A stretch of 64,000 bases of DNA. Origin: Stagonosporopsis chrysanthemi. Taxonomy: Eukaryota > Ascomycota > Dothideomycetes > Pleosporales > Didymellaceae. Below the pieces are notes generated by a model, which saw only the letters and a list, made by a program, of their open reading frames with translations, was not told where the DNA came from and did no database searches. Positions 24,101 through 34,899 of the stretch are shown here, one piece after another. The position numbers and the translations under genes were made by a program. Every line of letters begins with the position of its first letter. Position 1 is the first letter of the stretch. The DNA lies in the NCBI GenBank assembly GCA_022560025.1, contig JAFISE010000005.1, forward strand, positions 186,001-250,000, in the 5' to 3' direction.

Positions 24101-26460
24101 CTGCCTTACTAAATATATTAGTATACTAAGAGTATTAAGCTAGTAAGTGTTTTTAGATTAGTTAAGTGTTATTAGAGTTATCTTAGTTATACTTCTCTTC
24201 TATAATATACTTTATCTTGTATAGATTATTTGTAAAGAACTTGTTTTGCAGTTTCTTTATTAAGAAGTAGAAAGCGCTAGCTAAGAGTATAGTAATAGTA
24301 GCAACCTTAGTTAGACTAGTTACAAAGGTGTTTACTACTTTACTAAGTAGTACTAAAAGTTGTAAACAAAACTTAAGCAACTTTAGTATACTTTTTATAT
24401 ATTAAACAGTTATACTAAGGCTGTATTATTGCTAATACTCTTTTTATTTCTATAGAGTATCTTATTACTCTATATTCTATTAGGCTTTGCCTTCTCTTAG
24501 AAGTTATTGCAAAGTTATTAATAGAGGCAGTGCAGAATTATATAATTAAGAGTATTTAGCAGGCTATATTAACTAAGACCTATTTATATTAAGTTATAGC
24601 TTAAAATACTTTAACTACTTAATTTTTAATAATATAGTCTTGTAATCTAAAGTTTATAATAATAAAAAGGTAGTTGTATACCTTCTAGCTATTAACTATA
24701 AGGTGCAACTATATATACTAAGTTATAGGAGAGGTAATTTAATCCTAGAAACCTTTAACTTAAACTAAGAAGAGTAGCTTCTAGATAGGTTTATAAAGTA
24801 AAGTAGAGATAGAATATATAATATTAAAGTTTAAAAATAAGAATCTTTAGGCACTAGTATTAACTAAGAAGTAAAGTTAAACACTAAGCCTTTAGTTACA
24901 AAGAATAGTAAAAGTAAAGAAATAAAGACTGCTAAATAAATAAGACAGTAAGAAATTAGATAGATTATATTAGTTTAGGCCTTAGTAAGATAATCTTCTT
25001 AGGCAGGACTGTTTTTTATAGAGATTGTATTAGTCTTATTAAATTCTTCTTTAGCATTAATAAAGTCTTTCTATTCTACCTTAATTTTGTACATACAAAG
25101 TACTATACAGTTCTTAGTAAAGTGTCCTAGCTTTCTATAGTTATAGCAAGCTCTTAGAGTTATATTCTTTTTAGGTACAGATATGTTAGAAAGTTAGTAG
25201 GGCATAAAGGTACTCTAGGCAAAGTAAGTAGATTAGCTAAGAGAGAAGTAATCTTGTTAACCTGTTATAACAGAGCCCTGTTTTGCATCTAACTAGTAGG
25301 CTCTTATTAATCTTAGAAGTTGCAAAACAGTATAAGTTAGTATAGTAGAGTTGTTCTTTCTTTCTATATTATAAGCAGTTAAGTATTCTACTATTTAAGA
25401 GAAGGAATTATACTATTACTGCTTAAAACCTAGATTAAGTACTTAAATACTTAGAGAGATCTTAGTCTATATATAGTAAAACTACTCTAATTAGAGTACC
25501 TTTCTTATAATAGCTACACTAAGGAATTAGCTCTTAAAAGTAAGAAAAGCTTCTAATTTCTCTATTTAGAGTAAATTAAAGGCTGCTTAGCTTTCTGCCT
25601 GCTTGTTCTTAGTAACAAAGTATATCTTAAGAAGCGTAATTATTTCTTCTATAGTATAAAAGCAATCTGTCTTATTATTAGAGAAGTAGTAAAGTTCTAA
25701 GTATTCTTTAGCTAATCTAGAAGTATAACCCTAGACAAAAGCTATACACACACGTATACTCTAATAGTAGTCTATATTAATATTAAGTTAGTCTTAAATA
25801 AAAGCACACTATTACTAAAAGGTAAAGTTACTTCTATTAGTAAGAACCTTAATATTAGAAGTTTTTTTAGAAAGCTTCTTACATACTATAAGTACTAAGC
25901 TAGCTTTAAATAGCTGCCTTATAGTAGATTAATACAGTATACTTATTAGTAGTGTTTCTATTATAAGTAGAAGGTAATCTGCTAGAGCAAGACTAGCACG
26001 TAACTAAGTAAGTTCCTACTATAGTTAGGCTATCTCTTCTAAGAAATTGTAGTAAGATAGCTCTAAATTAGATCTGTTGTTAGCAGAAGACAGTTGTACT
26101 AATATAGGGCCTTAAAGGCGTCTAGCCTTTAATTAGTTCTAGAACTAAGTAGTAGGTCTTAATAGATTTTCTAATATTAGAGTTGTATCTAATTTAAGTA
26201 GGTTATTAATAGTCTCTAAGTGTTTGTCTTAGTATAATCTAACGCAGCTTTTCTAAAGTTAATCTTAGAGTAGCAAGTTATAAGAAGTTCTAAACCTATA
26301 GGCTTTAGTTGTTAAAAGATCTCTAGAATCTTAACTATAGTATAAATAATTTAAGAACTTGTTTAGTTTAGGTATAATACTTTAGCTGCGCTTGTGCAAA
26401 TAACTAAATAAACTATAGTAATATTATTATAAGGCTATTACTAGCTAAGATAGGTTTTTA
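21200..26460 (-). pseudogene. Degenerate gag-pol of gypsy B
   Basis: Minus-strand counterpart of the coding part of A, with gag at about 25,000-26,000 and reverse transcriptase at about 23,300-24,000. RNase H lies at about 22,800-23,100 and integrase plus chromodomain at about 21,250-22,500. A 65-codon open piece at 24,183-24,380 is only a chance-preserved fragment of the linker between protease and reverse transcriptase: its alignment with A at about 13,330-13,490 (TKVATITIL, FYFLIKKLQNKFF) shows this. Stops are frequent everywhere else. Confidence 0.88.
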
Positions 26461-26468
26461 AAGTATAA

Positions 26469-26746
26469 TATAACAATACAGAATGCTAAAGAGATCTAAA
26501 TTATATAGGTATCTGCTATAAAGTGTATAGAAGTACTAGAATAAACTACAAGACTAGATCTCTATTCTTATAGGTCTTGTATAAAAAGATACTTTAAAAC
26601 TATCTATCTAAACTCTATAAAGGCTTCTCTTTATATACCTAGAAGCTTAGAGAAGACTATACTAAGGAGTAGTTAAAAGACAGATCTAAGTCAGGTAGTT
26701 GTTAGGTAGTAAAAGGTAAGCTTAAAGAACTAGGCTTGTTCTTACA
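26469..26746 (-). repeat. 5' LTR of gypsy B (278 bp)
   Basis: The minus strand starts tgtaagaacaagcctag and ends attgttata. Homologous to 19,508-19,785 and, inverted, to 10,936-11,214. Confidence 0.9.
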
Positions 26747-29480
26747 ATCTTATACAAACAAGCTGCGTAGCTTTAACAAGTAGCTTAATTAGTAGTTTAC
26801 TTAGTATTTTTACTAGTATATGCCTAAGCTTGTAAGAAAGGTAATAGCTAATCTTAAGCTTAATTAGAGCAGTGTTTATACTTATAGCTACTGCGCGTAT
26901 CCTTTAAACAAAGAACAAGCAGCTAGATATAATAAAAAAAGCTTTAAAGTTACATTATAAAGCTATATTAGTTAGCGTGTTAGTTATTAAGCTTTTAATA
27001 TATACTATATATAGGTCTTCTAACTTAACTAAGTAATTACAATATATAATATAACATTTAATAATAAGCTTTTTTATAGCAAGAATAATAAAAAAACTAT
27101 TAATCTCTATAGTAAAAGCAAGCAAGCTTATAAAAATCTTCTATAAACCTAGTAAGATAGTTAATATAAAAGAAGTAATTAAGCTTTCTATTATACAGGT
27201 AGTAGATCTATTACTTAAAACACCTACTAAGTAACAGCTTAGAGGTAGAGCTGTGCAAGAACCTTAATTACTAGAAAGCTAATCTAGTAAGAAAAGAGCT
27301 GCTGTAGTAGAAGCTGCGCGCATAACTAGCTTAGCTAGCAAGTTGCTAGAGATCTGTGCAGAGCACTAAGAGATAGGCTTACTTTCTTTTAACTTAACTC
27401 TAGAACCTAAGCACTTAGAGTTAGTTAGAAAAGCTCCTGTATAAGAGATAGAGTATACTAAAAGCTTATAGAAAGTGCACTCTACTATAAAAAAAGAGAG
27501 CACACTAGTATACTCTAAAGATCTTAATCTTAAAGTAAATAAGTTAAGACCTAGCTTACTAATTATACTTATACCTTCTTATAGTATAATAAGAACTAGT
27601 CTACTAACTACTAGATATGTAAACTAGCTACAGCAGCTCTTATAAGTAAGCTGCTAGCTAAGAGATTATAAGTGTAATAAGCTTAGTAATAATAAAGAAG
27701 TATAGTATACTGTAATTAACTTACTTTATAGAGTAAAAGGCTACTTACAAATACTCTAACCTTTATTTAACTATATAAATAAACAAAAAAAGTAGTATAA
27801 AGAGCTTATTACTATATATATAGTAATAGCTGCCTTAGCTCTTAACTTTAGAAAGAAAAACAAGCAGCGTATACACTATAACAAGCTTCTTCTACTCTTA
27901 ACAAAATAGAAAGATCTTGCTAACTACCTACTTAGAGCTCTATGCAAGCAGGTAGCTAAGAAAGAGATTCTCTTGCTAATGCTGCTTAAAACCTAGATAG
28001 AGATAGACAGGATAAGCTCTTTACTAAGACTTTTGCTGCTTAAATAGGTCTTTATATACAAGTTTAATAAAGACTGCTATTTCTCTAAGTGTAAGGCAAG
28101 GATTTATATACGCAGAGATTTCTAGGCAAAGAAATTAATTAACTTAACTTATACTATAATACTTACTACGTGCTTATTTTATACTATAATAGTAATTGCT
28201 GTACGCTTTAACCTAGAGCTCTGTTAGTACAATATTTCTAGTGCGTTTTTATATATAAGCTGCGCAGGCTAACTTAGTATACTTAATAAGCTACTTAATA
28301 GGTTTACTAAACTTAGAAAGTGTATAAAGCTCTTGTAGGCGCTGTACAAGCTGCGTAATTCTCTACTTTTGTAGTACTAAGAGCTGTTAGCTACTTTCTA
28401 GAAGCTTAGTTTAATAATATTTAAAAAAGAGCTGTTCCTATCTTTAACCTAGAACACTGTATAGTACTACTATTCTATATAGACAATATTCTGCTTGCCT
28501 TTTATAAAGATAATAAAGCTATAGCTATAAAGCTTATAAGCTTATTATAAGTAAAATATTATATAAAAGACTACAGTAATATAGAATAGTTCTTAGAGAT
28601 TAGAATAATCTGTAATTAAGCTACTAGTACTATAATACTAGCGTATAACTTTTATATTAACAAGGTAGCAACTAAGTTTAATATTGCTAGAAATAGACGC
28701 TTTCTAATTGTCTTATTTCTAATTAAAGAGCTTGCTAAACACACTAGAAAAGCTTTAAAACAAGAGATTAAGGCTTACTAAGAACGTGTTAAGAGTATAC
28801 TATACACAGTAATAATAATCTGCCTAGATATAGCCTATACTGCCTCTTAGCTATTATACTACCTTACTAACCTAGAAGAAGCTTACTTTAAGGTAGCTAA
28901 TTAAGTAATTAGCTACTTATATTAAACTAAGCACTTTAGTATAAGGTATAGAGCTTATAAAGATAGCTAGCTGCTTATTTATAGAAATACTTTGTTTACT
29001 AATAATTGCAAGACTTAATAATTATCTTAGAGCTATATTGTACAGCTCTTTAGAGGTCTAATTATATAAAAGGCAGCCTAGCAAGCTATAGTAACTACCT
29101 TAACTACTAAGGCAGAGTTATTAGCTTTAGAGCAGGTAGCAAAGAAGAGCATTGCTCTTAAATACTTTCTTACTAAGCTTTAGCTTAACCTAGGAGTAGC
29201 TTAGGAGATCTTCTATAATAATTAGTAAATAATAAGGCTAGTTATAAAAAAAAGTAAGCAACTTACTACCTAGCTGCACTATATAGATATACAAAATATA
29301 TAGCTTTAATAAAAGTATACTAAAAGTAGCTTTAAAATTTGTTATTTAAAAACAAGTAAGATACTTACTAATAAGCTTATAAAGCTGCTCTTTAAGTAGT
29401 TATATAAGTATTTTATTAGTTACTTTAACTTATATAATATATTATAAGAAAAAAGCAAGTTAATAAGCAAAGAAAAAATT

Positions 29481-30785
29481 ACTTAATTATATAGAAAAGA
29501 TAAACTTCTTTCTTAAAGTAAAGCTTAATAACTAGTAAGCAGCTTACTAGAGATTTAGCAACTTGCTAGATGCAGGCTGCGTCTTCCTAAGGTAGCTCTT
29601 ACAAGCATGCCTAGTAGCAGCAGCAAGCTTACTACAAGAGCTTTTATTAGACTTAACTAAGATAACTACTAGTAGTAGCTATCTTTAATTAGGTCTTTTA
29701 AGACTTTAATAGCACTATATAGCTTAGTAATATACTATAAGCTTGTTAGCTATATATTTACAAAGTAATATAGAAAAGTATATACTAAAGTAGTTATACT
29801 GCTATTAGCTAGTAGCTTGTTTATAAGCTCTATGCCTAGAAGCTTAAGAATATTATAACTATAAGTAATTAGTCTTAAGTTTACAGGCTTTAAATAGTAT
29901 AGTATAACCTACAAAGGTATATAGAAGTAACTCTATATATAGTAAGTATACTACTTAGCTTAAAGACTAATACTAACAGCGTTATAGTATAGAGCTGCTC
30001 TGCTACTAGTAAGCAGCGTGTTAACATACAGCTTATATAAGATAACTTGCAAAGCTCTTAGTATATAATAGTGTAGCAGTAATAGAGGTAAAGTAGATAA
30101 AAGCGCTATAGTAAGCACTATAGCAGGCGCAAGGTAAGTAAAAAAAGAGAAGAGTAGTACAAGAGGTGCCTAGGGGCTTTTTAAGCCCCTAGGGCTAGTA
30201 GACAACGTGCACACGCAATTATCTTAACTCTAAAAGGCTAGAAGCAAGACAGAGTAGTAGTGCCTAGGCACGCAAGCTCTAGCTGCAATAAAAGCAGCAG
30301 TATAAGTAGTAGCAGTGCAAGTAGTAGTATAAGTAGCTTTAGATTACTTTTTTATTTATAATTAGCTAAGAAGTTTAAACAAAAAGGCTAAGAGACACTT
30401 AAAAGCTTAATTAGATACTGCCTAAACACTTAAACTAACTAAACTAACACCTATTAAGCTAAAAATAAACAACTTAGATAGAGCTAGAAAGAGATAAAAG
30501 ACTGTTTAGAGGCTAGTAGAGCCTTTAAGAAGTTGATAAAAAGTACAAAATAGCAAGAAAAGTACACTTATAGCTATAGTAGTTAACTAAACTAGAGAAG
30601 GTTAAAATTAAGCAAGAAGCTTAATTATATACTAGCTAGACTTAGTAAAGTAAGGTTTACTCTTACTTCTCTATAACACTATACTTTGCACAGCTATAAT
30701 AAGATAAAGTAACTTTACCTTACTCTTAATAGAATAGAGAAAATAGTAACAATATAATACGCTTATAATAAGCACCTAGAGAGTA
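29481..30785. other. Non-coding tail of the copia element
   Basis: About 1.3 kb between the RNase H relic and the 3' LTR. No domain recognised. It holds a perfect hairpin (30,169-30,193) and an imperfect trinucleotide-like tract rich in agtagta/agcagta near 30,295-30,340. The stretch is comparatively GC-rich for the block and may be 3' untranslated sequence or a captured fragment. Confidence 0.5.
30169..30193. repeat. Perfect 11-bp hairpin in the copia tail
   Basis: cctaggggctt (30,169-30,179), a ttt loop, then aagcccctagg (30,183-30,193). A GC-rich stem that survived in strongly mutated DNA. It could act as a transcript-folding signal before the 3' LTR, but this is inference only. Confidence 0.7.
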
Positions 30786-31029
30786 TGTTATAAGCTTAGC
30801 TAGTTAGCTTAAGCTTAATTAGATAGCTTACTTATAAAGTGCTTGTTTGTTTAGCTTACTACTAAGAAGCTCTAAGCTTCTTGCTTAAGTACTTATATGC
30901 ACAGCTTAGCTACAAATATTTAACTACTAAATATTTTCCTTGTATATAATAATATTTTGTCTAATCTATAGTAAAGGTACTAATTAATTAATTTGATTAC
31001 TAGAGTAGGGTCTTCTAAGCTTAATAACA
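30786..31029 (+). repeat. 3' LTR of the nested copia element (244 bp)
   Basis: Begins tgttataagcttagctag, ends agcttaataaca and is followed by the target duplication caatc. Same length as the 5' LTR. Confidence 0.9.
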
Positions 31030-31276
31030 CAATCTGATTTACTTAGTTATTATTACTAAAGAGCTTGCCTAGAACAGATAAGTATAGAGTAGCTAATATA
31101 GATTGTGCAGCAAAACCTAAATAGAAGTTAATAATAGTAAAAAAAGACTAGAGTCTAAAGATAGATAAGAGTTAGATATATATTATACTCTACTAAAGTT
31201 TAAACCTTTATAGTATAAAAATTTTTCTTATAATTTTGTACAATTATAGATAATCTACTTATAAAAAAGAGATTAA

Positions 31277-31407
31277 TATAAAACAAGCCTAGTTCTTTAA
31301 GCTTACTTTATACTCCTTAACTTAGATCTGTCTTTTAACTACTTCTTAGTACAGTCTTCTCTAAGCTTAGTATAAAAAGAAAAGTCTCTACAGAGTTTAG
31401 ATAGATA
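31277..31407 (+). repeat. 3' LTR of gypsy A, truncated after 131 bp
   Basis: Starts tataaaacaagcctag and follows the 5' LTR to gtttagatagata, then stops where taggctagtaaatagg (hAT end) begins. The missing half, which should start gttttatagtattc, was not found right of the hAT element. Confidence 0.85.
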
Positions 31408-32954
31408 TAGGCTAGTAAATAGGTAAGGATTAGATAGAGGTTAAGGTAGCACGTAACAGTACTTAATCTCTACTTAACCTCTACCTGCACTAAGTTAATA
31501 CTAAGTAAGTAGGGGTTAGGTTGTCTCTACTTAGAGTAGAGGTTAGGTTAGAGTTGCTAAAAAAAACACTAAAAATTAGCTTTAGTACTCTAACTATATA
31601 TAGAAAAGATTTATAGGATTCTAAATCTATTATCTTCTAAGAAAATATTTCTATTAAATATTAGAGTTATAGAGGTTTATTATTACAGCAAATTATTATA
31701 TTAAGTAATTATTAGTTTAAGAAGAGTTTGCTAGTACTCTCTATAGACATATTTAAAGAATTAGAGTTAGAATGTAAACATGTAGACTAATTAGCTAAAC
31801 AACGTTTTACTACTACTAAAAGCACTAAGCTTATTATAATATTAAAGAGCTAGCTTATAATCTTTCTACTAAATAGTAAACTTCTTTGTATATATAGTGT
31901 TTAAGTTAAGCTCTAATAATATTAGTACTTATTTTAAATTGTATTTGCAAATATATATACCTTTAAAATATTCTACTAAGAAAGCCTTACTTGCCTTTTA
32001 AATAGCTTTAATTGCAGAGTGTTAGAAACAAGCATTGCTAATTACTTAGATATACTGTGTAATTTTGCAAACAAAGTGTGTAAATAGCAGCTTGTAGAAA
32101 AAAAGTTTACTACTTTTTTAGTAGTACTAGATTTTACAGAAAGTAACAGCTACAGAGAATTAGAACAGTTCTATAATAATAGCTTATAATAACCTACTAC
32201 TAGACTTATAGTACTAGAGCTTACAAGTAAGTTTAGTAGATAGAAGTATTTTATAGGCAGCTTTTATAGTAAAGGGCCTAGATTATAGCTTCTAAGTAAT
32301 AGCTTATATACTAGCCTTGTTCTTAATATTCTTAAACTTTAGCAGCATAGTAGTAGTTATACAAAGTAATAGATAGGTTGTAAGTAGTAGGTAAAGAGTA
32401 GATATAAGTAGACAAACAAATATTTTGTAAACATCTTGTAGTTATAGTAAGTTTATTAAGCCTTATAGCTCTGCAGCTTAGTGCACAGCTATACTTATAA
32501 TAACTAACTATAATAATTAATTCTATATATAGAACTAACTAAGTGCTTTTAAATAAGCTTATTTTAAGATAGATCTAACTTTAATTAGGTAAGTTCTATA
32601 AATACACAGCTAGATTTAATAATTATTAGATAGTAGAGCAGGTAAAGTGCAGCCTAGCTTAGAAAATCTGTAAGTAGAGATAGCTTAATAGCTAACTTGC
32701 TAGCTATTACTATAACAGATAACTGTAATAAATTACTATATTATTAAACGCAAGACGCAGTTTTTAATAGTACTATTCTCTAGTTAATCTAATATTTTGC
32801 AGCATAGATCTGCAAACTACAAGCGTAAAAGTCTTGTAATTAAGGCGTGTTTTTGTTTACCTGTAGTATACAGGCTACCTAGCTTTAAAAAAATCAAGCT
32901 GTAAACTAGTAACTAGTTAGTAACCTAACTATAATAACTACTATACTTATATAT

Positions 32955-33340
32955 AATTTTATACACTATTATTGCAGCTATAGACTCTATAGAAGACGTC
33001 TACCAGCTCTATATTAAGTAAGAAGACAAGCCTAAGCTGCTTGCTTTTACTAGTAGTTTGTATATTCTAGATTGCTTTAAATTAGAAGAATAAAACAGTC
33101 TTATTGATATAATTATTACAGCTACTTATTACATTGCTAAACCTAATTATAATAGGGCTTTGCAACTTAAGAAGCTAAGATTTGCTACGTCTTTAATCAG
33201 CGCAGCTAAAATAGATCTAAAAAAAGCTACTCTACTAATTTAATATTCTCTTTTAAGAGCTAGCTTAGCAATTCTACTTATATAATTTAGTAGAGAACTA
33301 GAGCTTTACTTTGTAATAAAAAAGAAGTAGCTACTAGTAA
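32955..33340 (+). pseudogene. Unidentified, comparatively open coding relic inside the hAT element
   Basis: The plus strand gives a long readable stretch with few stops, including IEDVYQLYIK, KPKLLAFTSSLYILDCF, KPNYNRALQLKKLRFATSL and SAAKIDLKKATLL. It even keeps TGA- and TCA-containing triplets, which are rare elsewhere in the block. It may be a second gene carried by the large hAT element or a captured fragment. No family recognised. Confidence 0.4.
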
Positions 33341-34187
33341 AGCCTACAATACTAACTACGTAGTAAAATATTAGCTTCTTAAAAAACTAAAGACAGTAGT
33401 AACTTATATAGCTAGTACTGCTAAACAAAAGACTAAGATCTAGTAACAAGCTAAGAAAGATCTTAACTAGACTTACTACAATATCTGCAAGAGCAGTTAG
33501 TTACTACGTTCTGTTATTATATCTTTATTCTAACTAAATATAGCAGAATAGCTTAAGGATAAGCTTAGTACTACTTATAAAAAATAAAATACTATTAAAT
33601 ATAAGATTAATATATATAACTATTTAATATATATCTCTAAGGTTAATACTACTGTTAGGAAGAAAGAAGAGTTAGGTACTAGCTAGGCAGCTAAATACCT
33701 ATTTAGTGCTAGTAGTGCCCTTAAAATTATCTTCTAGAAAGGGTATTAAAAGAGTCTTAAGAAGCTAAAAACTAATACCTTTAACTCTAATACTAAGAAA
33801 GAAGAGTAAATTAAGTTTTATAACAAGCTTTTGCTAAAAATTCTAGCTATATGCCTAGATAATAAGTAGAAGTAAGTTATTATATCTAATTATTATATAT
33901 ATTTATTAATAGAACTAGGCAGTGTAAGCTTAATAATTACTTAGCTAATCTAGGCAATAGCAGCCTTTTTTAACTGTAGACAACTCTTATATTATAGGTA
34001 ATAATAGTAATAAGTATAGAAAAAAACTTAAAAATAAGAGTATTAAGCTAAAAGTATACTTTACAGCTATACTAAATAAGTACAAGACAGATAAGCAGTA
34101 TTAGCAAGCTCTTTTAAAATAGGAGAAAGCTTATTTTAAGAGTTTTAGCAATTTAAAAGACTTAGCTAGTAATAAAAAAGATAAGAG

Positions 34188-34211
34188 TAATAATAATAAT
34201 AATAATAATAA
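34188..34211. repeat. (TAA)8 microsatellite
   Basis: Eight uninterrupted taa units, 24 bases, inside the hAT element. Confidence 0.9.
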
Positions 34212-34899
34212 GTAAATACAAGCTGTTAAGTGCGCTAGCTTCTTAGTAAATAATTACAACTAACTAAAACAGGTTAGACTTTAATAATTTCTTCTAAAGT
34301 TTAATTATACTTAACTTGTTATAGGAATAATATCTAGAGATTATTAAAGTGAAGATGCTAGAAATAATAGACGCATTATCTATAGATTTTTCTTTAGTAA
34401 TATTTTCTAAACTTATCTATACTATTTTTGTTTTCTACTAAAATATTATATTGTAATTAATTATTACGTTTAATTATCACGGCTATGCCTTTACTTCTAG
34501 CTAGCAACAGAGCTAATAGAGCACCTAGCATACTATAAGATCTTAAGGGCCTTAGAATAATTGCACCTTAGACTATAGAAGGTAGAACTTAGCAATTAAT
34601 TTACTTGCTAAAGTAACTGCAGCACTGTCTTTAGAAAAGTAAAAAGAGCAAGGTAATACTAATTAAATAAAACAAATAGTAGAGTACTATAGCTTAGGCT
34701 AGAGATCTTATTGTATTATATCTATAATAGAGTTCTGCCTCTAATACTAGATATGTCTAGACTTAATTTAAAGAGGCTGCCTACACTCTTACTAGCTATC
34801 TATATCTATATTGCTTTAACTATAAGCATATATTACAACACCTAATAGTAAAAAGAATTAGAACTAAGTATATACTATATTACCTAAAGTCTTAAATCT

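Larger units (their letters stand above)
19508..26746 (-). mobile_element. Gypsy chromovirus 'B', complete, nested in the copia element
   Basis: A 7,239-bp element of the same family as A, on the opposite strand. Both LTRs are 278 bp (19,508-19,785 and 26,469-26,746). The duplication atctt flanks it exactly (19,503-19,507 and 26,747-26,751). It interrupts the copia integrase, whose frame resumes on the other side. Compared with A it carries about 955 extra bases between the integrase/chromodomain and the 3' LTR. Confidence 0.95.
17900..29480 (+). pseudogene. Degenerate copia polyprotein, split by gypsy B
   Basis: Plus-strand relics, stops ignored: a zinc-knuckle-like gag end near 18,040 and an aspartic protease region near 18,410-18,480 (NSTILDNRVATHLVNS). 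The integrase runs from about 18,900 to 19,503, with KKCKKPKQLFQRIGQDLL and the QDNDTA/SAERAGQE catalytic region. It is broken at 19,507 by gypsy B and resumes at 26,752 (LRSFNKQLNQ) up to the typical NIYRIW...VITTRNVTF stretch near 27,030. Reverse transcriptase lies at about 28,060-28,700 (YKFNKDCYFSKCKARI, YKLRNSLLL*YQEL). RNase H lies at about 28,920-29,470 (TTKAELLALEQVAKKS, TNKLIKLLFKQ). All parts carry many TAA/TAG codons, so nothing is translatable. The ordered domains leave no doubt about the family. Confidence 0.9.
16700..31029 (+). mobile_element. Ty1/copia retrotransposon nested in gypsy A
   Basis: The two LTRs are 244 bp each (16,700-16,943 and 30,786-31,029), begin T(G/A)TTA and end TAACA. 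The duplication caatc lies on both sides (16,695-16,699 and 31,030-31,034). Its own internal region is interrupted by gypsy B at 19,508-26,746. Without B the element is about 7.1 kb, long for a copia element, because about 1.3 kb of unassigned DNA follows RNase H. The order protease, integrase, reverse transcriptase, RNase H is diagnostic of Ty1/copia. Confidence 0.93.
10936..31407 (+). mobile_element. Gypsy chromovirus 'A', interrupted by a copia element
   Basis: The 5' LTR (10,936-11,214) is followed by gag and pol remnants up to 16,699. A copia element (16,700-31,029) is inserted there with a 5-bp duplication. Sequence continuous with A resumes at 31,035 and reaches the 3' LTR at 31,277. 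After removal of the insertion the join matches copy B base for base around the site (tagtaa-caatc-tgatttac in A, tagtaa-taatt-taatttac in B). The 3' LTR is cut at 31,407 by a hAT terminus. Without nested DNA the element would be about 6.3 kb. The probable left target duplication is tatac (10,931-10,935). The right copy is missing. Confidence 0.9.

Noticed and set aside
24183..24380. 65-codon open frame on the minus strand
   Set aside because: It aligns with the linker before reverse transcriptase of gypsy A (13,330-13,490) and is only a chance-preserved fragment of gypsy B.
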